Shown here: piece after piece, positions 16,981 to 25,177 of the stretch
How the letters are laid out: the number at the start of each line of letters is the position of its first letter
Numbering within the stretch: position 1 is the stretch's first letter
DNA from: Paenibacillus phyllosphaerae
GTDB lineage: Bacteria; Bacillota; Bacilli; Paenibacillales; Paenibacillaceae
Length of the DNA: 40,800 nucleotides
Assembly: GCF_014192105.1 (NCBI RefSeq)
Contig: NZ_JACHXK010000034.1
Location: 1 to 40,800, forward strand
Direction of reading: 5' to 3'
The notes under the pieces: generated by a model
What the model was told of the DNA's origin: nothing
The model's input: the letters and a program-made list of their open reading frames with translations, nothing else
Databases searched by the model: none
Program-made: the position numbers and the translations under genes

Positions 16981-17133
16981 GAACGTTAACGTTAATGAAG
17001 TTAAACATATAGACTGCCAATTGTTAACTTGACCAATCGTGAAGATCGGGGTTAAGCTAACCAAAGTGGATTTATTTTGGACGGCCGACACTTTGGGAAA
17101 GTCCTGATTTTTGTTTGGAAGAGGTGAATGATT

Positions 17134-18549
17134 GTGCAGCTTGGCAATTGGCGCGAGCAATGGACGACGAATGTAAAGGGCAATGTATTGGCGGGAATGA
17201 CCGCGACGTTGGCCTTGATTCCGGATTCGCTCGCGTTTTCATTTATGGCGGGCGTTCCGCCGCAGGTCGGTATCTATGCAACGATATGTATACTGCTGCT
17301 CATTACGTTCCTGGGCGGACGGCCGGGAATGATCTCGGCAGCGGCTGGCTCGATGGCAGTCCTCATGCTGTCGCTGGTCGAAGAACACGGGATTCAGTAC
17401 TTATTCGCGGCAACCATCCTTACCGGTATCATTCAATACTTAATGGGCGTATTTAAGCTCGGCCGACTCATGAGCTTCGTGCCGCAGGGCGTGCTGGTCG
17501 GGTTTGTGAACGCGTTGGCGATACTGATCTTCTTGTCGCAGCTTCGGTATTTTAGCGGTGAGTCGTGGGTGATGTATCTGCTCGTGGCGGTTACGCTAGT
17601 CATTATTTACGTGCTGCCGCGTTATTTTAAGGCGATTCCGTCGCCGCTCGCTGCAGTCGTATTGCTGACATTCGCCGTGTGGGTGACGGGAATGGACGGT
17701 GTTACGCGAATCGGCGAGATTGACGCTTCCCTGCCAGCTTTCCTCATTCCGGATATTCCGCTGACGTGGGAGACGCTGATGATTATACTGCCGACCTCGT
17801 TCTCGCTTGCGATCGTCGGCTTCACCGAGACGATGCTGACACACAATCTGCTAGATGAGATGACCGACGAGCGGACGGATAAGAACAAGGAGATGCGCGG
17901 ACAAGGGATCGCGAATTTCGTTGCCGGCTTCTTCGGCGGCATGGCCGGCTGTGCGTTGGTGGCGGAGTCGGTGCTGAACGTGAAGATGGGCGGCCGGAAC
18001 CGGTTATCGACATTGGTGGCGGCATTGTTCCTGCTGCTGCTCGTCGTTGTCTTGGGCGATGTGCTCGCGCTTGTGCCGATGGCGGCGCTGGTCGGCATTA
18101 TGCTCATGGTGTGCGTAGCCATCTTCGACTGGAAATCGATTTTCAATATGCGTGCGGTTCCGGCCAGCGAGACGATCGTGATGCTGGTTACGGTCGGTAC
18201 CGTTGTCCTGACGCATGACTTGGCGCTTGGCGTCATTGCCGGTGTGTTGGTCAGCTTCGTCTGGTTCGCGGTTCAGGCTTCCAAGGTTCAGATTCATAGC
18301 GAATGGCAAGGCGAACGTCGCATCTACCGGATTCAGGGTCAGCTGTTCTTCGCCTCGGCCTCCGAGTTGGAAGCGAAGATCGAGCATGGCTGTAAGGCCG
18401 AAGAGGTTCATATCGATCTGACGCAGACGCGCGTATGGGACCATACGGCAGAGCTGGCGCTCACCAAGACGGTGGATCGTCTGACGCGTGCGGGCAAGAA
18501 AGTCGTCGTTCGCAAGCCAGAGCAGCAGAAAGTTCAGCCGGTCAGGTAG
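17134..18549 (+). CDS. SulP-family anion transporter with C-terminal STAS domain
   Basis: Integral membrane transporter (471 aa) of the SLC26/SulP family, moving sulfate, bicarbonate or similar anions. The N-terminal family motif is clear: GMTATLALIPDSLAFSFMAGVPPQVGIYA. About ten to twelve hydrophobic segments run to residue 380. A STAS domain follows (about 385-465, RIYRIQGQLFFASASELEAKI and VHIDLTQTRVWDHTAE). I prefer the GTG at 17134 because AGAGGTGA lies 7 nt upstream; the ATG at 17128 would sit almost on that site. Substrate cannot be deduced from sequence. The protein is compact compared with larger SulP members of 550-600 aa. Confidence 0.88.
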   Translation: MQLGNWREQWTTNVKGNVLAGMTATLALIPDSLAFSFMAGVPPQVGIYATICILLLITFLGGRPGMISAAAGSMAVLMLSLVEEHGIQYLFAATILTGIIQYLMGVFKLGRLMSFVPQGVLVGFVNALAILIFLSQLRYFSGESWVMYLLVAVTLVIIYVLPRYFKAIPSPLAAVVLLTFAVWVTGMDGVTRIGEIDASLPAFLIPDIPLTWETLMIILPTSFSLAIVGFTETMLTHNLLDEMTDERTDKNKEMRGQGIANFVAGFFGGMAGCALVAESVLNVKMGGRNRLSTLVAALFLLLLVVVLGDVLALVPMAALVGIMLMVCVAIFDWKSIFNMRAVPASETIVMLVTVGTVVLTHDLALGVIAGVLVSFVWFAVQASKVQIHSEWQGERRIYRIQGQLFFASASELEAKIEHGCKAEEVHIDLTQTRVWDHTAELALTKTVDRLTRAGKKVVVRKPEQQKVQPVR

Positions 18550-18592
18550 CGGTGCTTCATCACGCTAGCTAACATAAAAAATAACCCCTAAG

Positions 18593-18638
18593 AAGCATCA
18601 CGCTCATTTACCGATGAGGCGTGGTGCTTTATGCTTTA
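18593..18638 (+). terminator. Rho-independent terminator of the SulP gene
   Basis: Long hairpin AAGCATCACGCTCAT / ATGAGGCGTGGTGCTT with loop TTACCG, then TATGCTTT. It separates the transporter from the AraC gene. Confidence 0.75.
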
Positions 18639-18705
18639 GATAGAGACAAAAGACGATTATGCTGTGAGTTTTGCCCCAGCTGGAGCCGAAAGGAGTGAGC
18701 TTGCA

Positions 18706-19635
18706 ATGGAACGGTTCAGCCTATACGACCCGAAGTGGCTGCAGGGCGAGTATCGTCCGCAGATCGATGCGTACTACTATCGGCAGTGGGTCGATTTCCA
18801 TATGGGATTCCATGCGCATCCTCAGATTGAAATCATGTACGCGATTTCGGGCAGCTGCATCGTGGAGACGTACGATCAACTGCTTAGTCTGGGCAGCGGC
18901 GACTTCATTCTGCTCGATTCCTGCGTGCCGCATCGGCTGGTCGTGGATCGGACGGAACCGTGCCGTATGCTGAACGTGGAGTTTTCTTTTGCCCCATGCA
19001 GCGGGATCTATCCTTCCTTCTCGCAGCTGGCGTCCTCTACGCCTGCGCTCTCCGCCATGCTCGGGCAGTCGAAGGAGTGGGTGGTCCTGTCGGACCCAAG
19101 CGATGTGCAGCATACGCTCAAAAGCTTGGTCCTGGAACTCGACGGCGGCGCCGAAGAGCGGACGAGCATGGCGCATCTGCTCATCTCCCAGCTGCTGATC
19201 CATATTGCCAGGCTTGCGGTGGATGTGCAACGCAGCGGTGCCGACCGCCAGACGGACCGGTATGTGCGGGCTGCCATCCAATACATCCATCAGAACTATG
19301 ATCGCGATATTCAGGCCAAAGATATTGCCGCGCATGTCAATTTGCACCCGGTCTATCTGCAGCGGATCTTCCGCCCGAGCATGCAGCAGACGATGGCGGA
19401 GTACTTGGCCGTCGTCCGGATTGAGAAAGCGAAGATGCTGCTCGGCCGAACCGATATTCCGATCGCGGAGATCGCCGATTATGTCGGTCTCAACAGCCGG
19501 CAATATTTCAGCGCGTTGTTCAAGCGGCTAACAGGCGTTACGCCTGCTGCATACCGCCACTCGGTCGAACTTGACAGCCGGATATCGAAAGTTGCAATAG
19601 TTGACATTGATGACGGCAACATGTTGCATTTGTGA
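18706..19635 (+). CDS. AraC-family transcriptional regulator with N-terminal cupin
   Basis: Regulator of 309 aa. The N-terminal half is an AraC-type sensor cupin (about residues 20-110; MGFHAHPQIEIMYAISGSC and GDFILLDSCVPH). The C-terminal half holds the two helix-turn-helix motifs (about 200-300), ending with EIADYVGLNSRQYFSALFKRLTGVTPAAYR. AAAGGAG lies about 9 nt before the ATG at 18706. It directly precedes the GH4 glycosidase gene with the same orientation and a 78-bp gap, so it probably senses the matching sugar and controls that gene. About 20 extra residues follow the normal end of the AraC domain. Confidence 0.9.
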   Translation: MERFSLYDPKWLQGEYRPQIDAYYYRQWVDFHMGFHAHPQIEIMYAISGSCIVETYDQLLSLGSGDFILLDSCVPHRLVVDRTEPCRMLNVEFSFAPCSGIYPSFSQLASSTPALSAMLGQSKEWVVLSDPSDVQHTLKSLVLELDGGAEERTSMAHLLISQLLIHIARLAVDVQRSGADRQTDRYVRAAIQYIHQNYDRDIQAKDIAAHVNLHPVYLQRIFRPSMQQTMAEYLAVVRIEKAKMLLGRTDIPIAEIADYVGLNSRQYFSALFKRLTGVTPAAYRHSVELDSRISKVAIVDIDDGNMLHL

Positions 19636-19664
19636 CAACGCCTTCATTCTGCGCCTGCTACAAT
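19616..19664 (+). promoter_or_regulatory. Palindromic operator candidate and -10 element upstream of GH4
   Basis: GCAACATGTTGC (19616-19627) is a perfect 12-bp palindrome in the last codons of the AraC gene. A TACAAT -10-like hexamer follows at 19659-19664, about 50 bp before the GH4 start. No good -35 is present, which fits an activator-dependent promoter. Confidence 0.35.
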
Positions 19665-19713
19665 GAGGCTAAACGCTCGGGCCTGAGCAGCAGATGATGA
19701 GGAGGCAATTGGC

Positions 19714-21222
19714 ATGTCATTCAAAGTAGCTTTTATCGGAGCAGGCAGCATCGGATTCACGCGGGGCTTGTTAAGGGATTTGCTCGCGGTACCGGAGTTC
19801 AATCAGATCGAAGTTGCATTTACAGACATCAATGCACATAACTTGGAGATGGTCACGCAGCTGTGCCAACGGGATATCAACGAGAATGGGCTCTCGATTC
19901 AGATTCAATCGTCGCTGGACCGCCGCGAAGCGCTTAAGGATGCGCGGTACGTCTTCTGCGTCGTGCGGATCGGCGGGTTGGAGGCGTTCAAGACCGACGT
20001 GGACATTCCGCTCAAATATGGCATCGACCAATGCGTGGGCGATACGCTCTGCGCCGGCGGCATCATGTACGGCCAGCGGGGCATTGCGGAGATGATGAAT
20101 ATTTGCCGCGATATCCGCGAGGTTGCCGAGCCGAACGCGTTGCTGCTCAACTATGCGAACCCGATGGCGATGATGACGTGGGCTTGTAACAAGTACGGCG
20201 GCGTACGTACGATCGGCCTGTGCCATGGCGTGCAGGGCGGACATTGGCAGATTGCGACCGCGCTTGGCCTGGAGAAGAAGGACGTCGATATCATTTGCGC
20301 GGGCATCAACCATCAGACGTGGTATGTCCAGGTGAAGCATAAAGGCGAAGATATGACCGGCAAGCTGCTGGAGGCGTTCGAGCGCCACCCGGATTTCAGT
20401 CAGACGGAGAAGGTCCGGATCGATATGCTGCGCCGCTTCGGTTACTACTCAACGGAATCGAACGGCCACTTAAGCGAGTATGTGCCTTGGTATCGCAAAC
20501 GTCCGGAGGAGATTAACGACTGGATCGACCTCGGCTCCTGGATCAATGGCGAGACCGGCGGCTACCTGCGCGTATGTACGGAAGGTCGTAATTGGTTCGA
20601 GACCGACTTCCCGAATTGGATGAAAGATAAGCCGTTCGAATACAAAGCGGAGAATCGTGGCGAAGAGCACGGCTCTTATATTATTGAAGGGTTGGAGACC
20701 GGTCGCGTCTATCGTGGTCACTTCAATGTCGTGAACAATGGCGTCATCAGCAACCTGCCGGATGATGCGATTATCGAGGCGCCGGGTTATGTTGACCGCA
20801 ACGGGATCAGCATGCCGCAGGTCGGCGATCTGCCGCTCGGTTGCGCGGCCGTGTGCAACGTCAGCATTTCGGTGCAGCGCTTGGCCGTAGAGGCAGCGAT
20901 TCACGGGGACGATAAGCTGTTGCGTCAGGCGATGATGATGGATCCGCTCGTCGGCGCCGTCTGCAATCCGAAGGAGATCTGGCAGCTGGTCGACGAGATG
21001 CTCGTCGCGCAGGAACAGTGGCTGCCGCAATACGGGAAGGCGATTGCCGAGGCCAAAGAGCGGCTGGCGCAAGGGAACCTGCTCCCGACGCGCGAAGGTT
21101 ACCAGGGCGCGGCGCGCCTTGCGGTCAAATCGGTCGAAGAGATGATGCACGACCGCGACTCGGCGAACAAGAATGCCGGGGAATCGGACAAAGCGAAGGA
21201 GCGCCCTGCGGCAGCGCATTAA
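19714..21222 (+). CDS. Glycoside hydrolase family 4 (NAD- and metal-dependent)
   Basis: Cytoplasmic GH4 glycosidase of 502 aa; this family uses NAD+ and a divalent metal in a redox-elimination mechanism. The NAD-binding loop is IGAGSIGF (residues 8-15), followed by TDIN, NYANPM and the metal-binding motifs. The subtype motif is CHGV (Cys170-His171-Gly172-Val173) and His200 lies in INHQTWY. From what is known of the family, CHSV is typical of alpha-glucosidases/galactosidases, CHEV of alpha-galacturonidases and CHG-x of alpha-glucuronidases, so this protein fits the last group best. AGGAGG precedes the start by 8 nt. An alpha-glucuronidase would suit glucuronoxylan use in this polysaccharide degrader. 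Confidence 0.85.
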   Translation: MSFKVAFIGAGSIGFTRGLLRDLLAVPEFNQIEVAFTDINAHNLEMVTQLCQRDINENGLSIQIQSSLDRREALKDARYVFCVVRIGGLEAFKTDVDIPLKYGIDQCVGDTLCAGGIMYGQRGIAEMMNICRDIREVAEPNALLLNYANPMAMMTWACNKYGGVRTIGLCHGVQGGHWQIATALGLEKKDVDIICAGINHQTWYVQVKHKGEDMTGKLLEAFERHPDFSQTEKVRIDMLRRFGYYSTESNGHLSEYVPWYRKRPEEINDWIDLGSWINGETGGYLRVCTEGRNWFETDFPNWMKDKPFEYKAENRGEEHGSYIIEGLETGRVYRGHFNVVNNGVISNLPDDAIIEAPGYVDRNGISMPQVGDLPLGCAAVCNVSISVQRLAVEAAIHGDDKLLRQAMMMDPLVGAVCNPKEIWQLVDEMLVAQEQWLPQYGKAIAEAKERLAQGNLLPTREGYQGAARLAVKSVEEMMHDRDSANKNAGESDKAKERPAAAH

Positions 21223-21249
21223 GCAAGCGATTTTACGCAACGTCATGTG

Positions 21250-21278
21250 GAGGCTGGAGTCTGACTTCAGCCTCTTTG
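21250..21278 (+). terminator. Rho-independent terminator of the GH4 gene
   Basis: GAGGCTG..AGT / ACT..CAGCCTC hairpin followed by TTTGTGCTGTTT, 28 bp after the stop codon. Confidence 0.75.
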
Positions 21279-21347
21279 TGCTGTTTCTAAATTTTAACAG
21301 GTAATGACGACATCGATGGCGCCAGGCATGATATATTCAAGTAGGTA

Positions 21348-21374
21348 TGTCACAGATGACGGTTCATGAACGTC
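21348..21374 (+). promoter_or_regulatory. ECF41-type promoter (autoregulation)
   Basis: TGTCACA (21348-21354), a 16-bp spacer and CGTC (21371-21374). These are the known -35 and -10 elements recognised by ECF41 sigma factors. The element lies 41 bp before the ECF41 gene itself. Confidence 0.8.
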
Positions 21375-21414
21375 TTGATAGATAGAGAAGTTAGCGTGGA
21401 AGGGAATGATCAAC

Positions 21415-22308
21415 GTGCAGACCGAACAGCTGTATGTCGAATATCGAAGCCTGCTGGTAGGGCTTGCCTACCGGATGCTCGGCAGTGCATCGGATGCGGA
21501 AGATATTGTGCAGGATGCATTCATCGCGCTTGCGGAGCTGTCCGGGGAACAGGTGCGCAATATGAAGGCGTATTTGTGCAAAATGGTCTCGAACCGCTGC
21601 ATCGACCGGCTGCGTTCCGCGCGGCACAAACGAGAGCTATACGTCGGTCCGTGGCTGCCCGAGCCTGTCATGACCGACCAAACGTCATCCGGTCTGAACG
21701 ATCCGCAGGATCGGTATGTGTTCAAGGAGTCGCTGTCGACCGCTTACCTGCTCCTGCTTCAGCAGCTGTCATGGACCGAGCGCGCTGTCTTCCTGCTGCG
21801 GGAAGTCATGCAGTTCGAGTATGACGAGATCGCCGATATCGTGGGGAAGAGCAGCACGAACTGCCGCCAAATTTTTCGCCGCGCCAAACGAAGCATCGGG
21901 GAGATGCCGATCGCAACAGGCGTCGTTCAAGCCCGGACAACGGAACTGGTACAGCGGTTCACGAGCGCGCTGGCGAGCGGAAGCATCCCCCAGCTGCTGG
22001 AAGTGCTGGCCGATGATGCCGTGCTGCAATCCGACGGCGGCGGCAAAGTTCGAGCTGCGGTTAACCCGATTAACGGGGCAGATCGGATCAGCCGGTTCTT
22101 CTTCGGCATTCTCTCCAAGGCGGACGCTTCGTATTCGTTCGAGCTGCGGGAGTTCAACGGGCTTACCGGCATCGTGACGTATACGGGCGGACAGGTGCAT
22201 GGCGTGTTGACCTTCCGCGCGGAAGAGGAGCGGATCACGAATTTGTACTACGTGGTGAACCCGGAGAAGCTGGCGCATCTGGTGGAGTTAAGCAAGCCAA
22301 CGCAATAG
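21415..22308 (+). CDS. ECF41-group sigma factor with SnoaL-like regulatory extension (SigJ type)
   Basis: Sigma factor of 297 aa. Region 2 is near residues 10-70 (LVGLAYRMLGSASDAEDIVQDAF), followed by the linker motif WLPEP that defines ECF41. Region 4 lies near 115-165 (LSWTERAVFLLREVMQFEYDEIADIVGKSSTNCRQIFRRAK). A C-terminal NTF2/SnoaL-like domain (about 175-290) has the conserved DGGGK motif. In this group the fused domain replaces a separate anti-sigma factor. I prefer the GTG at 21415, 9 nt after GGAAGGGA; the ATG at 21406 is too close to it. Matching promoters lie before this gene and the next, so it probably controls itself and the oxidoreductase. Confidence 0.93.
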   Translation: MQTEQLYVEYRSLLVGLAYRMLGSASDAEDIVQDAFIALAELSGEQVRNMKAYLCKMVSNRCIDRLRSARHKRELYVGPWLPEPVMTDQTSSGLNDPQDRYVFKESLSTAYLLLLQQLSWTERAVFLLREVMQFEYDEIADIVGKSSTNCRQIFRRAKRSIGEMPIATGVVQARTTELVQRFTSALASGSIPQLLEVLADDAVLQSDGGGKVRAAVNPINGADRISRFFFGILSKADASYSFELREFNGLTGIVTYTGGQVHGVLTFRAEEERITNLYYVVNPEKLAHLVELSKPTQ

Positions 22309-22330
22309 GGCGAGAAGCAACAGGTACGAA

Positions 22331-22443
22331 ACCAATGAAGTCGGATCAATGCTGCATTCCCAATCTTGATTGTGAACGCAAACCAATGACCGGTCGGATC
22401 AATGCTGCATTCCCAATCTTGATTGTGAACGCAAACCAATGAT
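22331..22443 (+). repeat. Tandem duplication of a 51-53 bp unit with internal palindrome
   Basis: Copy 1 is 22331-22381, copy 2 is 22382-22434 (2 bp longer), and a third partial copy starts at 22435 (ACCAATGAT). Over 40 bp are identical between the copies. Each contains TTCCCAATC-TT-GATTGTGAA, an inverted repeat with one mismatched pair per arm around the perfect core CAATCTTGATTG. It lies between the ECF41 gene and the second ECF41 promoter. Confidence 0.9.
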
Positions 22444-22447
22444 CCTA

Positions 22448-22474
22448 TGTCACACACGCCATTCCTAACCCGTC
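22448..22474 (+). promoter_or_regulatory. ECF41-type promoter of the oxidoreductase gene
   Basis: TGTCACA (22448-22454), a 16-bp spacer and CGTC (22471-22474), identical in both elements and spacing to the promoter before the ECF41 gene. It lies 80 bp upstream of the oxidoreductase start. Confidence 0.82.
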
Positions 22475-22553
22475 TTTGAAGTGGAACCCAACATCGACTG
22501 TCGCGTAAGCGGCGCGATCTTAAGGTCACTTCGGATAAAAGGGGATAGAGCCG

Positions 22554-23882
22554 ATGAATGATGTGCATGCGGAGAAGGAGCGGACGATTGTGATCGGAGG
22601 GGGGCTCGCTGGACTGCTGGCCGCCTGCAAACTTGCGCGCGCTGGCGGCAAGGTGCTGCTGCTGGAACGGTCGCCGCAATTGGGCGGCCGTGCGCGGTCG
22701 ATTACGAAACATGGGGGCCGAATGAATCTCGGCGCGCATGCCTACTATCTTGGCGGAGCGTTCGAGCAAAGCTTGCTGGAACTCGGCGTTCAGCTGCAAG
22801 GAGCAGCGCCGCCGAGTTCGCAAGCACAGCTGTTGTGGGGAGGCAAGCTAGTATCGCTGCCCAGGCTTGTAGCTTCCGGCACCTATTTGTCGCTTGCAGA
22901 GAAGGCTGAGCTCGTTCGCGTTATGGTCTATATAGCTAGGCTGAAGCCCGCCTCCATCGAACGGATGAGCCTAAGGGAATTCGCCGAGCGCACGACCCTC
23001 CATCCATCCGTTCGGAACGTGCTATATGCGCTTATGCGCACAGCCTCGTATACGCTTAACCCCGATGGACAGCTGGCGCGGCCCGTCGTCTCCCAGTTGA
23101 AGCGCACCTTTCAATCCGGGATTCTGTATCTCCATGGCGGCTGGCAATCCATTATCGATCAATTGGAGCGGAAGTTCCAAGAGGCAGGAGGGCAGCTGCT
23201 GTTGGGCCAGTCCGTTAAGCAGGTGGAGCACGAAGGAGGACGCGTGACGGGAGTACGCATGGCGGACGGCAGCTTTCTCGCTGCGCAAGCTGTTATCCTG
23301 ACGGCTTCTCCTGCAGAGAATATGCGGCTCGTCCGGGACGGCTCGGAGTCGATTCTTCGCAGGTGGAAGGAGCAGGCGCTGCCTTCCACGGTGGCCAGCC
23401 TTGATATTACGCTCAGGCAGCTGCCTGTCGCTGGCCGCAATTTTGTCGTCGGTATTGACCAACCGCTGTTCTTCACGAACAATTCGACTTCGGCGAAGTT
23501 GACGGAGGATGGTTCGCAGGTCATCCATCTGACCAAGTATCATGGCATCTCGGAGAGTGATCCGAAGGCGGATGAGCAGCAGCTGGAGAGCGTGATGGAT
23601 TTTCTCCATCCGGGTTGGCGGCAGCAGGTGGTGGCCAAACAGTATTTGCCGCGGATTACGGTTGTGCACGATTACCCTCATATAGGAAGTGCGGATTCGA
23701 ACAGGGGACCGGATGTGCCGGAGATTATGGGATTGTACGCTGCAGGGGATTGGCTGGGACATGAGGATGAGCTACTGTCCGACGCTGCCGCCGCAAGTGC
23801 CGAGCGGGCGGCACGGCGTGTGCTTCAGTTCAGGGAACACAGTCCTCATGCCGCAGCCGATGACAAGCTAGTATCGGTGTAG
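22554..23882 (+). CDS. FAD-dependent oxidoreductase, phytoene desaturase/amine oxidase-like
   Basis: Flavoprotein of 442 aa in the CrtI/amine-oxidase-like superfamily. The N-terminal dinucleotide-binding loop is VIGGGLAGLLAACKLARAGGKVLLLER (residues 13-39, read in segments), followed by the second FAD motif LGGRARS. The C-terminal FAD motif is near residues 398-415 (GLYAAGDWLGHEDELLSDAAAASA). AAGGGGA precedes the ATG. The substrate is unknown. An oxidoreductase next to an ECF41 factor is the usual genomic arrangement for this sigma group, and the ECF41 promoter directly upstream makes it the probable target. No carotenoid pathway gene is nearby. Confidence 0.85.
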   Translation: MNDVHAEKERTIVIGGGLAGLLAACKLARAGGKVLLLERSPQLGGRARSITKHGGRMNLGAHAYYLGGAFEQSLLELGVQLQGAAPPSSQAQLLWGGKLVSLPRLVASGTYLSLAEKAELVRVMVYIARLKPASIERMSLREFAERTTLHPSVRNVLYALMRTASYTLNPDGQLARPVVSQLKRTFQSGILYLHGGWQSIIDQLERKFQEAGGQLLLGQSVKQVEHEGGRVTGVRMADGSFLAAQAVILTASPAENMRLVRDGSESILRRWKEQALPSTVASLDITLRQLPVAGRNFVVGIDQPLFFTNNSTSAKLTEDGSQVIHLTKYHGISESDPKADEQQLESVMDFLHPGWRQQVVAKQYLPRITVVHDYPHIGSADSNRGPDVPEIMGLYAAGDWLGHEDELLSDAAAASAERAARRVLQFREHSPHAAADDKLVSV

Positions 23883-23907
23883 TGACGATTCGAGCAGAAC
23901 AATAAAC

Positions 23908-23945
23908 AAGCGGCCGCTCAATCGAACGGCCGCTTGAATGTTTCA
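23908..23945. terminator. Bidirectional Rho-independent terminator
   Basis: AAGCGGCCG/CGGCCGCTT around a 10-nt loop, between the convergent oxidoreductase and pirin genes. On the minus strand GTTTATTGTT follows, on the plus strand GAATGTTT. Confidence 0.8.
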
Positions 23946-23959
23946 TCGAGCTTGAGGGA

Positions 23960-24733
23960 TTAACGTTTCGGATACAGGGGATAGCTCACTTTGGACGGTA
24001 CCTCAATCATGAGAAGCCGAAGCGGACTGTCACCCGCGGACCAGATCACCTCATGTTCCTTCTCGGCCCGCTGCACGAGGAAGTCACGATGGGCAAAGGA
24101 AGCGGCTTCCCGCTCATCTTCCACAATATCGACGGTGCCGTTGCCGCGTATCGCGAGCGTGGCCAATGTGCGGTTCGCAGGAACGGTTTGCGCCATGCTG
24201 GCGCCTGGCTCCAGCTGAGCATCCCACATTCTCACATCGACGACAAGCTGGACCGGCGAAGCGTCGCCGAGCACATTTTTGCGCGTAAAGCCTGCGCCTT
24301 CTTCTACCGGGAACTGCTCGGTCTCATATTGCCGATAGGTAGGCGGCTGCATCAACGTCTGGCGCATATGCGGCTCGAACCAAATCTGGAAGGCTTCCAT
24401 GTCCGGACCGATAAAACGCTCTTCATGGCTGACGCCTGAGCCGGTCTGCATCACTTGCGCGCCGCCCGCGCCTACGGTGCTATTCGTACCTAGCGTATCC
24501 CCATGCTGGGCTTCGCCTTTGGTTACATAAGTCATAATTTCGAAACCTTGATGCGGATGGAGCGGGATATGGCCATCATGCCGGGCTTCTGCCCAAGCCC
24601 AGTAGAAGAGGGGGCCAATCCCTTTAATCACCGAGCCTTCGCCCGGGAAACCGATCGGTTTTTGCTCGGTAATGTTGCCGTGATCGAACTCGCCTTTGGC
24701 TTGCATCGTTGTCCCGTAGATCATCGTTTGCAT
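23960..24733 (-). CDS. Pirin-family protein
   Basis: Bicupin protein of 257 aa, cytoplasmic. Residues around 40-120 hold the pirin N-terminal cupin with the metal-site pattern HPHQGFEIMTYVTKGEAQHGDTLG, then GGAQVMQTGSGVSHEE. The C-terminal cupin runs from about 145 to 250. Some bacterial pirins are quercetin dioxygenases; others have no known reaction, so no substrate is assigned. AAGGAGG precedes the ATG. It follows doxX by 33 bp on the same strand and is probably cotranscribed from the operator-bearing promoter upstream of doxX. Confidence 0.9.
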   Translation of the reverse strand: MQTMIYGTTMQAKGEFDHGNITEQKPIGFPGEGSVIKGIGPLFYWAWAEARHDGHIPLHPHQGFEIMTYVTKGEAQHGDTLGTNSTVGAGGAQVMQTGSGVSHEERFIGPDMEAFQIWFEPHMRQTLMQPPTYRQYETEQFPVEEGAGFTRKNVLGDASPVQLVVDVRMWDAQLEPGASMAQTVPANRTLATLAIRGNGTVDIVEDEREAASFAHRDFLVQRAEKEHEVIWSAGDSPLRLLMIEVPSKVSYPLYPKR

Positions 24734-24766
24734 ACGATTCGCCTCCTTAATCGTGTTTATGAGTAA

Positions 24767-25159
24767 TTAATGAATGGCATATTCCCCAGGTCCGATAAGA
24801 GCAAGACCAAGCGCAATAGCAATTAAGATGAGGTTATACTCAAATCCGTTCTGTGTCACCCAAAGTCCGTTTTTGCCGTGAACCGTAACGATTGCGCCGA
24901 TCATCGGGATGATGATAAGGGCAGCTGCGACAGGGAACCACAGGCCAAGCGCGAGCAGCAAGCCTCCGACCAGTTCGAACAGGCCGACCATCACTGCCAT
25001 TGGAACGCCGGGCTTAACGCCGATCGAATCGAGCCAACCGCCCGTACCTTTAATACCGTAACCGCCGAACCAGCCGAATAGCTTCTGAGCCGCATGCCCC
25101 GCGAAGAGAAGACCAACCACCAATCGAATAATAAGCAAACCAAGATCCATGTTCATCAT
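24767..25159 (-). CDS. DoxX-family membrane protein
   Basis: Small integral membrane protein of 130 aa with four hydrophobic segments (about residues 6-24, 50-72, 74-92 and 103-124) and the family pattern LIIRLVVGLLFAGHAAQKLFGWFGG. GGAGG lies 7 nt before the ATG. Relatives such as B. subtilis MhqP and S. aureus/B. subtilis CatD take part in resistance to quinones and related electrophiles under DUF24/MarR regulators. The operator-like palindromes upstream and the pirin gene downstream fit such a detoxification operon. The biochemical activity is unknown. Confidence 0.88.
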   Translation of the reverse strand: MMNMDLGLLIIRLVVGLLFAGHAAQKLFGWFGGYGIKGTGGWLDSIGVKPGVPMAVMVGLFELVGGLLLALGLWFPVAAALIIIPMIGAIVTVHGKNGLWVTQNGFEYNLILIAIALGLALIGPGEYAIH

Positions 25160-25177
25160 GTTAATTCCTCCAATTTA

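Noticed and set aside
19613..19638. ECF41-like promoter on the minus strand (TGTCACA-N15-CGTC)
   Set aside because: The spacer is 15 bp instead of 16 and it would transcribe antisense into the AraC gene. It is probably chance, overlapping the palindrome there.
22331..22443. CRISPR-like repeat
   Set aside because: The copies are directly adjacent without spacers and there are no cas genes.
22248..22823. Minus-strand frame of 191 codons across the tandem repeat
   Set aside because: It spans the duplication and the start of the oxidoreductase. Its apparent peptide repeat only reflects the DNA repeat, whose 51-53 bp unit length is not conserved in frame.
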